A DNA stretch of 64,000 nucleotides, taken from Streptomyces spirodelae (lineage in GTDB: Bacteria > Actinomycetota > Actinomycetes > Streptomycetales > Streptomycetaceae). Below are positions 33,090 to 40,273 of this stretch, one piece after another (the first letter of the stretch is position 1; each line of letters begins with the position of its first letter). The stretch covers positions 328,646-392,645 of the forward strand of contig NZ_JAFFZN010000003.1 of NCBI RefSeq assembly GCF_017676385.1, given 5' to 3'. The notes below the pieces were generated by a model, which saw only the letters and a list, made by a program, of their open reading frames with translations, searched no databases and was not told where the DNA came from. The translations under genes and the position numbers were made by a program.

Positions 33090-33763
33090 GCGGCGCCGAG
33101 GACGCCGGGCGCGGTGCACCGCGCAGTGCCGCGCAGAGCGGATCCGAGGACGAGGTGCTGCTGCGGGAGGCGGAGAAGATCGTCACCGCGATCGGCCGGA
33201 TGTTCCCCGGTCTGTGCGAGGCGGTACTGCACGACCTGCGCCACCCCGACCACGCGGTGCGCACCGTGGAGAACCACCTCTCGGGCCGCCGGACCGGCGA
33301 TCCGGCGACCGAACTCGGCCTGGCCCGTATCGCGGACCCCGCCTACCCGGAGGTCCTCCAGAACTACCCCAACCGCTTCCCCGACGGCCGCCCCGCCAAA
33401 AGCACTTCGATCGGCATCAAGAACAGCGAGGGCACCTATGTCGCCGCCGTCTGCCTCAACCTGGACGTCTCCTTGCTGTCCACCCTCAACCACGGCCTCA
33501 CCGAACTGCTGCGCACCCAGGAGCACCGACCGCCTGTCCACGAGACCCTGCACGCCCGCACGGTGGACGAACTCCGCACGGTCACCGAGTCCTTCGCCGC
33601 AGCCCGCGGCGCCACTCCCCGCGCCTTGGCCACCGCCGACCGGACCACCCTCGTCCGCACTCTGAAGGACCAGGGCTTCCTCGAACTCAAGGGCGCCGTC
33701 CGGACCCTCACCGGCCTCCTGGGCGTCTCCCGCGCCACCGTCTACAACGACCTCCGCCGCTGA
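33086..33763 (+). CDS. YheO-like PAS/HTH transcriptional regulator (DauR type)
   Basis: 225 residues from GTG 33086, overlapping the PLP enzyme stop (GTGA). The N-terminal YheO-like PAS domain (FPGLCEAVLHDLRHPDHAVRTVENHLSGR, GRPAKSTSIGIKNSEGTYVAAVCLNLDV) senses a ligand. The C-terminal helix-turn-helix is FLELKGAVRTLTGLLGVSRATVYNDLRR. DauR, the best-known member, represses D-arginine catabolism in Pseudomonas. This protein probably controls its own operon through the palindrome at 31857. Confidence 0.88.
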   Translation: MSGAEDAGRGAPRSAAQSGSEDEVLLREAEKIVTAIGRMFPGLCEAVLHDLRHPDHAVRTVENHLSGRRTGDPATELGLARIADPAYPEVLQNYPNRFPDGRPAKSTSIGIKNSEGTYVAAVCLNLDVSLLSTLNHGLTELLRTQEHRPPVHETLHARTVDELRTVTESFAAARGATPRALATADRTTLVRTLKDQGFLELKGAVRTLTGLLGVSRATVYNDLRR

Positions 33764-34397
33764 CCACCCACCCACGCCGCCTCACCCCGGGACAAGCCCC
33801 TCCCGGAGGAGGGGCGGTCGGCACCGTAGAGGGCAGCGGCGCCCCTGCCCCGTTCCGTTGAACACACAATCGGATGAGTTTAGGTCTCTTGGTGCCCATG
33901 GGGCCCGTCACTGCGACCAGGGTTGGATCCGACGGCAGGCGCAGGAAGGGGTGGGACATGTCACAGGGGCACGCTCAGCAGGCCAGCCGTTCGCGTCGGT
34001 CTCGCGTCCGGAGGAGATTGGGGGGCCTTGTCCGGCAGGTCATCCCTTGGCCTGAGAACCGGCCTGGTCCCTGCAAGGCGGCTACATCGATCCGAGTCAC
34101 CGCCGTCGCCCTCTTCGACCACAGCGGCCACGCAGCTCATGCGCCTCGGGCACATCAGTGCTCGCCTGCCCATCGCCACCTGACCGTCAGAGCCGAAGAC
34201 GCGGCAGGTCGATCCGGATCACCGACTGCCTGCCGAACCGTGTCACCGGTTCAGGGAATGCGGTCACATCCGTTGACCGGAAGGCGCCGTCACGTGCGCT
34301 GAGGGCAGTTCGTTCGATGGGAGTCGCGCACTGCCGCAACCGCGAAACGGTGCCTCCATGCACCATGCCCCCGCTCAAAAACACCCAGGGAGTTCTC
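33764..34397. other. Intergenic region, possibly old integration debris
   Basis: About 630 bases with no convincing gene. A hairpin (33796-33815) ends the YheO operon. Weak frames between 33860 and 34190 have irregular codon use; one ends in a short peptide (QLMRLGHISAR) faintly like the C-terminus of tyrosine integrases, too short to assign. Confidence 0.5.
33796..33815 (+). terminator. Terminator hairpin after YheO-like gene
   Basis: An 8-bp stem, GCCCCTCC (33796-33803) and GGAGGGGC (33808-33815), with loop CGGA, 33 bp past the stop. Confidence 0.65.
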
Positions 34398-35312
34398 ATG
34401 AGCATGACCGACACCCAGCCGTCCGGCGGCACCCCGGAGTCCGGCGAGGTCAAACACCCCTTCCACATCACCAAGGAAGAGGAGCGCAAGCTGCGTCTCA
34501 AGGGCGCCGAAGCCGTACCGTCGCTGGTGATCGGGCAAGCCACCTCCTTCGACGAGTACGCCCGCCAGCTGATGATCCCGCCGGCCGTCATGGACCTGGC
34601 GCGCAAGGCCGAGGACCTGCGCCTGTCCGCGTGGGAAGTCGAAGCGATGCGCAAGCATCTCGCCCCCGCACAACCCGGTCGCAAGGTGGGGCTGCTGCGT
34701 CAGATCCTGCAGGAGAAGAAGGGGAACGACGACTCCCACCCGCCCTACATTCGCGTCGCCTGCACCGGGCGGGGCGACTACGACTACCTGGCAGCCGAGC
34801 ACGGCCACCTTCACCCCGACGATCACCCCAAGGGTGACATCGGCTCCCCCGTCGTCCTGGAGATCTGGCCGGCCCAGCACTACTCGCCCATCCACTCCCA
34901 CGGCCACACCACCGGCATCGTCTTCTGCCTCGCCGGCCAGCTCGACGTCATGGTCTACGACCGCCTCGAGTGGGACGCCACCAAACTCGGCCTGCTCACC
35001 CTCACCCCCGGCCAGTGCGCCTGGCTGTCCAAGGACACCTACGCCGTGCACCGGGTGTACTGCCCACTGGACGGCGGCGACGGCATCACCGGTCCTGGCT
35101 ACATGAATTCCACCGCTGAATTCGGCGCCAGCTTCCACGTCTACCTCAACCCGGACGAGACGGCCGTCGAGCGCGAAGACGACGAAAGCTACTCCCGTGA
35201 TCGCTTCAAGTACGTCCACGAGATCACGGGGAAGCACGGCTTCTTCGAAACCCACTCCGATCTCTCCTGGGGCATCCTCCGCCGCGTCCTGGCCAACACC
35301 CCGCTGACCTGA
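34398..35312 (+). CDS. Cysteine dioxygenase-like cupin protein
   Basis: 304 residues from ATG 34398 (GGGAG upstream). The C-terminal half is a cupin: EIWPAQHYSPIHSHGHTTGIVFCLAGQLDVMVYD supplies the HxH pair. A later His in WLSKDTYAVHRVYCP could complete a 3-His iron site as in cysteine dioxygenase. The N-terminal about 100 residues (KHPFHITKEEERKLRLKGAEAVPSLV) are helical and of unknown role. It probably oxidises a small thiol or related compound, but the substrate is uncertain. It sits at the edge of a decayed integration region. Confidence 0.75.
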   Translation: MSMTDTQPSGGTPESGEVKHPFHITKEEERKLRLKGAEAVPSLVIGQATSFDEYARQLMIPPAVMDLARKAEDLRLSAWEVEAMRKHLAPAQPGRKVGLLRQILQEKKGNDDSHPPYIRVACTGRGDYDYLAAEHGHLHPDDHPKGDIGSPVVLEIWPAQHYSPIHSHGHTTGIVFCLAGQLDVMVYDRLEWDATKLGLLTLTPGQCAWLSKDTYAVHRVYCPLDGGDGITGPGYMNSTAEFGASFHVYLNPDETAVEREDDESYSRDRFKYVHEITGKHGFFETHSDLSWGILRRVLANTPLT

Positions 35313-35499
35313 GCCTCGGGTCAGCCGCGGCCATGGTGCGGTGGTGAGGGAGTCGGCCGAGGAGGCCGAGGTGTTCGGGCCGCTGCCTTGGGAGCCGATC
35401 TGGCAGCGGCCCCGGACACCCAGGTCGAGAGCGCGGAAGAACCAGGAACCGGGCACGCAGCGCGTGCGGTCCCAAGCCGCCGTCCGACGCCACCCCGCC

Positions 35500-35772
35500 G
35501 CCCGGGAATTCCGTCGGCCCCGCCCCCAGGAACTGCTGCTGCGACACCGGGCGCGGTCCGTGGCCATGGTGTGCCCGCCGAGTCTGTCGCTGAAGTGGCA
35601 GCACGAGATGCGGGAGAAGTTCGGCCCCGACGTCGTCATCGTCAACAGCGAGCTGATGGCGAGGCATGACGGAGCCACGGACTGAACGCCACCCCGTTCA
35701 GGCTCTTCCTCCGTGTGATCGTGAGCATGGCGTGGCTGCCGCACCTGAACACGCGGATGGCGGATCTACCGC
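35500..35772 (+). pseudogene. Remnant of a SNF2-type helicase resembling DISARM DrmD
   Basis: Two short helicase-like pieces in different frames. One (frame of 35341) reads QELLLRHRAR...VCPPSLSLKWQHEMREKFGPDVVIVNSELMA, then stops at about 35684. The next frame continues as LNATPFRLFLRVIVSMAWLPHL (from 35682). These match the motif Ia/I region of DrmD-like SNF2 helicases as I remember them. The frameshift, missing Walker A and missing remainder mark a dead fragment. The DrmD assignment is from memory of conserved phrases. Confidence 0.55.
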
Positions 35773-35915
35773 CCAAGTCCAGCGCGCGCTCTACGACGCC
35801 TTCCACCTGCAGATCCGCTACGACCACCGCGGTCGCGGCGCCGAGATCCGCGTCACCGTCGCCGCGCCGCTCCTCGGTGAGATCACCGGGATCGCCGAGC
35901 GCGCCGCAGCGCCGG
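35773..35915 (+). pseudogene. Possible C-terminal remnant of a serine recombinase/integrase
   Basis: The frame beginning at 35666 reads TAQVQRALYDAFHLQIRYDHRGRGAEIRVTVAAPLL, which resembles the C-terminal ends of Streptomyces serine recombinases. It ends immediately before the tRNA 3'-end copy, where such integrase genes commonly lie. It is directly fused to the helicase remnant without any start of its own. Short and low-certainty. Confidence 0.4.
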
Positions 35916-35941
35916 CACCGGGCGTTGACCAGCCCTTCGGC

Positions 35942-35989
35942 GTGCGCCCCCGGCAGGACTCGAACCTGCGGCCAAGCGCTTGGAAGGCG
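35942..35989 (-). repeat. Attachment-site copy of tRNA-Arg 3' half (attL/attR)
   Basis: 48 bp identical to 37683-37730 except for one base (35982 G versus 37723 A). It contains the T arm, variable region and anticodon 3' side of the tRNA-Arg gene plus 3 bp of flank. This is the classic scar of integration at a tRNA 3' end. Confidence 0.88.
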
Positions 35990-36461
35990 TCAGGGGTTGA
36001 GCGGTGTGCTCACCTGCGTCTTCGCTGGTCGCTCGCGAACGAAAACCGTCAAAGCGCTTGCTGTCATTTCCGGGGCATCCATGGCCGGACACCGCCCGTC
36101 CTGCCTCGCCCGACGTGAGTACCTGTGCCGGTGGCACTCCACGGCGTGACGAGCTCGAGTGCATGGTGCCTGAGGTGCCCTGGCGGCACCCCGGCTTCTT
36201 CGTGATCGAGCTCGTTGATCGGTTTCATCCGGCTGCCCGATCGGCGCGACGCAGTACGTCCGGGGAATGTCCGTCCGGGCGCGGGGAGGCCGAGCTCGGT
36301 TCGTGCCGGAGTCGTGCGGTGGGGTGCGACGCCGAAGCGTGCGAAGCGCACTCCACTGGTTCGCCGACGCGCTTCCCGGCGAGCCTGTGGTGCTCTGCAC
36401 CCCAGAAGGGTCGTCGGCCGGAGTCAGGACGATCCACAGCGGTGGTGCCGGAACAGACCTG

Positions 36462-36476
36462 AGGTATTTAGGTATT
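36462..36476 (+). promoter_or_regulatory. Direct repeat AGGTATT-T-AGGTATT, candidate antitoxin operator
   Basis: Two 7-bp repeats with an 8-bp period lie just upstream of the ribbon-helix-helix gene. RHH repressors typically bind such short tandem sites, so autoregulation is likely. Confidence 0.5.
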
Positions 36477-36497
36477 ATGGCAGCGGAGGTGTGGATG

Positions 36498-36770
36498 ATG
36501 ACTGCGGCGAAGCCGGTGCGCCAGTCCCCGCTGAAGGTGGACCCGACGACGGACAAATTGATCAGCCAGGGCGCTCATTTCCTGGGGCTGGCGAAGAAGG
36601 ACCTGGTGGCCGAGGCGGTCCGGGTGTATCTGGAGCAGCGCCGTGAGGATCTGCGGTCCGGGATGGTGGAGGCGCTCAGGGTGCTGGACGGGTCGCTGAA
36701 ATCAGATGTGATGCTGCTGACCGGACTGACCGCGGAGGAGATCGACGCGGCCGGGGGAATCGAGGAATGA
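36498..36770 (+). CDS. Ribbon-helix-helix antitoxin-like protein
   Basis: 90 residues from ATG 36498 (GGAGGT 7 nt upstream; ATGs at 36495 and 36477 are alternatives). The N-terminal half has the RHH pattern: SPLKVDPTTDKLISQGAHFLGLAKKDLVAEAVRVYLEQRRED. The C-terminal half (MVEALRVLDGSLKSDVMLLTGLTAEEIDAAGG) probably contacts a partner. The stop overlaps the next ATG (ATGA), the usual antitoxin-toxin arrangement. Located inside the tRNA-bounded mini-island, consistent with an addiction module. Confidence 0.7.
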   Translation: MTAAKPVRQSPLKVDPTTDKLISQGAHFLGLAKKDLVAEAVRVYLEQRREDLRSGMVEALRVLDGSLKSDVMLLTGLTAEEIDAAGGIEE

Positions 36771-37541
36771 GCGGACCCGGCCCGCTGCGCCCGGCACGCC
36801 CGACACTGCGCTGTCTGCGCGAGGATCTGAGCCTCGCGGTGCCGCCGGTCACGGCGCCACTGGACGATATCGACCACCCGATCCTTGCCAAGGCGTCCGA
36901 GCAGTTCGCGGACGAGGACGGCAAGCACGAACGCATTCGGTCTGTGGACGATCAGGTGCTGTTCAAGGTCGGTGCAGCGGTGGCGCGGCGCAGTATGGCT
37001 GGACGCCGACCTGCCGTGGCTGCTCGCGGCGGGTCGGCGCGAGGACGGCTCGGGCGATGACTTCTATGCAGCCCTGGCGGCTGACGGCCGCGCCGCCCGG
37101 GCTCGCTACAACGCGGAACATTCCGACGGGCTGAGGACTGTGACGCATACCGCTCACCTCCTGCCCGCACGTGAGGATCACGTCCGGTACCGCGCCGAGG
37201 CCGGTGTCCGCTTCGTGCGCCGCCTGCGGGCGGCTCTGCTGGACCTGGCGCACGCCACACTGCGCGACGGCCGTGAGCACACAAGCGAGTTCGACACCTT
37301 CACCATCGGCCTCCAGGTGCGTGCGGACGACGGCCACGAGACCTACCTCGCCATCCGGATCACCGGCTCCGTACCGCCGAACCTGACTGTGCTGATCCTG
37401 CGCAACGTCCCCGGCTGCGAAGCTGAGGGCTGGTATCCGGAGTACGCCCTGCCCGAGCGGGACCTGCTCCCGGCCGAACAGGCCTGGTCCAACCTCATGG
37501 ACCCACGTGCGGCTGCCCAGGTGCTGGGCGAGGAGCGGTAG
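36767..37541 (+). pseudogene. Partner of the RHH gene (putative toxin), frameshifted
   Basis: The first frame from ATG 36767 reads ...DEDGKHERIRSVDDQVLFKV. The natural continuation QRWRGAVWLDADLPWLLAAGRREDGSGDDFYAAL... is in another frame and runs to 37541. The switch falls near 36970, best explained by a small deletion. Together they would give about 257 residues. I recognise no toxin family. The C-terminal half retains good codon bias, so the mutation is recent, or the assembly has an error there. Confidence 0.6.
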
Positions 37542-37682
37542 CCAGGTATCTGCCAGCCCGAACTCAGCCCCGATACCGGGGAATGTATGCACGATGGTGC
37601 ACAGTCAAGGCGCTTGCCCTCGGAGCGATGTGCGTCCGGACAGCGAAGGCCCGCTCACGTGTTCCCGCAGCGGAGAGGGTAT

Positions 37683-37730
37683 GTGCGCCCCCGGCAGGAC
37701 TCGAACCTGCGGCCAAGCGCTTAGAAGGCG
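37683..37730 (-). repeat. Attachment site overlapping tRNA-Arg 3' half
   Basis: Second copy of the 48-bp direct repeat (first at 35942-35989), covering the 3' 45 nt of the intact tRNA gene and 3 bp beyond. The pair bounds a 1.7-kb segment. Confidence 0.88.
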
Positions 37731-37758
37731 CCTGCTCTATCCACTGAGCTACGGGGGC
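37686..37758 (-). tRNA. tRNA-Arg (anticodon UCU)
   Basis: A 73-nt cloverleaf on the minus strand. Acceptor GCCCCCG pairs with CGGGGGC. The D arm is GCTC-AGTGGATA-GAGC, the anticodon arm GGCGC-CTTCTAA-GCGCT gives anticodon TCT, and the T arm is GCAGG-TTCGAGT-CCTGC. The CCA end is not encoded. It reads AGA codons, rare in this genome, and serves as an integration target: its 3' half is duplicated at 35942. Confidence 0.96.
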
Positions 37759-38099
37759 CGGCCTCCGTCGCGGGTGGGCGGGCTCGCCGCCCCCCGTGAC
37801 CACGGCGGGGTCAAGGATAGGGGGCCGTGCGGCTCGTCCTGCGCGCTTCACGTCCGCGACGCTATGTGGAGGTTCCGTGAAGCGGTCCCGATAATCGCAG
37901 GCGGGTGCGATTCACGCAGCGGTTTTGGCGGCGTGGGAGACGGGTGTTGCGCAGTCGTTATGGGGGCGGCGGGGTGGCAGGTGGGTCATGCGGTGTGAAT
38001 GGTGCGAAAGGGGTCATTCGATGGTGAAAGCGCCCATTTCCATCGTCCGCAACAGCGAATAGGCTTCAAAACTGCCGCAAAATTGGGCATTCTGCCCAT
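37759..38099. other. Intergenic region upstream of dynA
   Basis: About 340 bases with several AT-richer patches and a small hairpin GGGCA-TTC-TGCCC (38085-38097) immediately before the GTG start. Promoters for both the tRNA and the dynAB operon should lie here; I could not assign boxes with confidence. Confidence 0.55.
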
Positions 38100-40268
38100 G
38101 TGGCGATCTTGGACGTACGGCTCGAACTGCTCGATGCGCTCACCGCACTGCGGGAGCGCGTCGCTGCCGCGCGCTTCCCCCTCCCGTTGCCGGGCGCCGA
38201 GCGCGCCCGCCGCTCCCGGGACGAGCTGCTGGCCCAGCTCGACGACTACCTCGTCCCGCGCGTGCGCACCCCCGAGGCGCCGCTGCTCGCGGTGATCGGC
38301 GGCAGCACGGGCGCGGGCAAGTCGACGCTGGTGAACTCGCTCGTGGGGCGCAAGGTCAGCGAGGCCGGAGTGCTGCGGCCCACTACCCGCACCCCGGTGC
38401 TGGTCTGTCACCCGGACGACCGGGGCTGGTTCGTCGGGCAGCGGGTGCTTCCCCGGCTGGAACGGGTCTGGATGCCCCGGCAGGACGCGTCAACCGGCAC
38501 GCCGGGCATGCTCGGGGCGCCGGGCATGCCCGGCTCGAACGGAGGGGCTCACGACACGCACGGCGTCGGTGGCTCCTACGGCGGCGGAGGAGCGCTCGGC
38601 GGCGGGGGAGGGCACGGCGCTCCCGGCCCGCACGGAAGCAGCGACGGCACGGCCGACGGCGCCGACCGGTTCGGTGGACGGTTCGGGGGCCGGTTCGGTG
38701 ACGGGCGCGGCGACCGGACGGCGGCCGACCGGACCGGCGGCTGGGAGAACGACTGGAGCACCGAATGGGGCTCCGGCGAGGGCACCGTCCAGGGCGCCGG
38801 ACGGGACACCGGCCGGGACACCCGCCGGGACAACACCCGCCGGGACGCCGACTGGGAGCCGGGCTGGGACGCCGGTCCCGACGCCGACTGGGAGAGCGCC
38901 GACCGGGACGAGCCCCGGCGTGTCCTGCGCCTGGAGACCGACAGCGGCCTCCCGAGGGGGCTCGCCCTGCTCGACGCGCCCGACATCGACTCCCTCGTCG
39001 CGCACAACCGCGACCTGGCAGCCGAGCTGGTCTGCGCGGCCGACATCTGGGTGCTCGTCACCACCGCGGCGCGCTACGGCGACGCCATCCCCTGGCATCT
39101 GCTGCGCACCGCCAGGGAGTACGACGTCACCCTCGCCACCGTTCTCGACCGGGTGCCGCACCAGCTGGCAGCCGAGGTCACCGCGCAGTACGGACTGCTG
39201 CTGGAACGCGAGGGCCTCGGACAGGTGCCCCGCTTCACCATCCCCGAGCTGCCCGAGTCCGCGGGCGGCTCCGGGCTGCTGCCCGTCTCCGCCGTCTGCG
39301 GACTCCGCGAGTGGCTGGAAGAGCGCGCCAGGGACGCCGACGCCCGCTATGCGGCCGCCAGCCGTACCGCCGACGGAACGCTGGCCTCGCTGCGCCCGCG
39401 GATCACCGCACTCGCGGGCTCCTGCGCCGCACAGCACGCGGCGGCACAGCGGCTCACCCGGTACATCGAGACCGCCTACGAGGCCGCCGGGAAACGGCTG
39501 CGTACCCGTATCGCCACCGGGGAGCTGCTGGCGGGCGACGCCGCCGAGCACTGGCGCAGCTTCCCCACCGACAGCTCGGGCGACGAACTGTTCGACGCCT
39601 TCGCCGACGGACTGACCGCCCTGCTGTCCGGCGCGGTCGCGGCGGCCGACGAACGGATCGCCGAACTGGGCCGCGGCGTACCCGGTGTGGAGGGCTGCGC
39701 CCAGCTCCTTCCCGGTGGCCAGAGCGAGCGCGACGAGGCAACGGGCCGGATCGGTGTGATGGTGCGCAGATGGCGCCGCTGCGTCGAGGAGCTGGCCGAG
39801 GAGGAGACCCAGGCCGCCGCCCGCGCCACCTGCTCGGAAGAGGACGTGGAACGCGCCGCCGGGCTGCTGGCCGCCTCCCTCCTCGGCGGCCTGCGGGCAG
39901 CCGGCGCCGACGACGCGCTCGAGGAACTGCTCGGCGAGGAGAGCGCCCAGGAGTTGCGCGAACAGTGCGCGGAACTACTGGAGGACTGTGTGCAGCGCGT
40001 GCTGCACGGCGAGCGCGACATCCGCCTCGGCCCCTTGCGGGCCCTCAATGCCGGGCCCGAACCACAGATGGAACTGATCGCCGCGTTCTCCGTACTGAAC
40101 AAGCTCACCAGAACGCACGGGCTGCACGAGCCGCACCAGTTGCGCGATCTCCACCAGCCGCAGGAGCTGAACAGGACGGACGTGACCGCCCGTGAATTCC
40201 CGCCGACGCGCGCCCCGCTCGGCCAGGACGGCGCGCGCGGTCTGCAAAGCGCGCACATGGAGAGGTGA
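38100..40268 (+). CDS. dynA: Dynamin-like GTPase DynA
   Basis: 722 residues. P-loop [14 protein letters not shown] (K74), G3 DAPDIDS (D292). The G domain is split by a Gly/Asp/Arg-rich low-complexity insert at about residues 130-270 ([11 protein letters not shown]..., [12 protein letters not shown]..., [11 protein letters not shown]...). The remaining C-terminal part is helical. In Streptomyces, DynA works with DynB to stabilise FtsZ rings during sporulation septation. The assignment rests on gene order (DynA, DynB with transmembrane segments, SsbB) and domain content. GTG 38100 has only a weak ribosome site. Confidence 0.82.
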   Translation: MAILDVRLELLDALTALRERVAAARFPLPLPGAERARRSRDELLAQLDDYLVPRVRTPEAPLLAVIGGSTGAGKSTLVNSLVGRKVSEAGVLRPTTRTPVLVCHPDDRGWFVGQRVLPRLERVWMPRQDASTGTPGMLGAPGMPGSNGGAHDTHGVGGSYGGGGALGGGGGHGAPGPHGSSDGTADGADRFGGRFGGRFGDGRGDRTAADRTGGWENDWSTEWGSGEGTVQGAGRDTGRDTRRDNTRRDADWEPGWDAGPDADWESADRDEPRRVLRLETDSGLPRGLALLDAPDIDSLVAHNRDLAAELVCAADIWVLVTTAARYGDAIPWHLLRTAREYDVTLATVLDRVPHQLAAEVTAQYGLLLEREGLGQVPRFTIPELPESAGGSGLLPVSAVCGLREWLEERARDADARYAAASRTADGTLASLRPRITALAGSCAAQHAAAQRLTRYIETAYEAAGKRLRTRIATGELLAGDAAEHWRSFPTDSSGDELFDAFADGLTALLSGAVAAADERIAELGRGVPGVEGCAQLLPGGQSERDEATGRIGVMVRRWRRCVEELAEEETQAAARATCSEEDVERAAGLLAASLLGGLRAAGADDALEELLGEESAQELREQCAELLEDCVQRVLHGERDIRLGPLRALNAGPEPQMELIAAFSVLNKLTRTHGLHEPHQLRDLHQPQELNRTDVTAREFPPTRAPLGQDGARGLQSAHMER

Positions 40269-40273
40269 CCGCA

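Noticed and set aside
34100..34187. Peptide QLMRLGHISAR resembling the end of tyrosine integrases
   Set aside because: Only about 11 residues agree, the flanks do not match and the conserved YQHAT-type tyrosine segment is absent.
36004..36460. Overlapping open frames between the attachment copy and the RHH gene
   Set aside because: Several frames are open on both strands but none has coding bias, a start with ribosome site, or recognisable motifs; probably decayed DNA.
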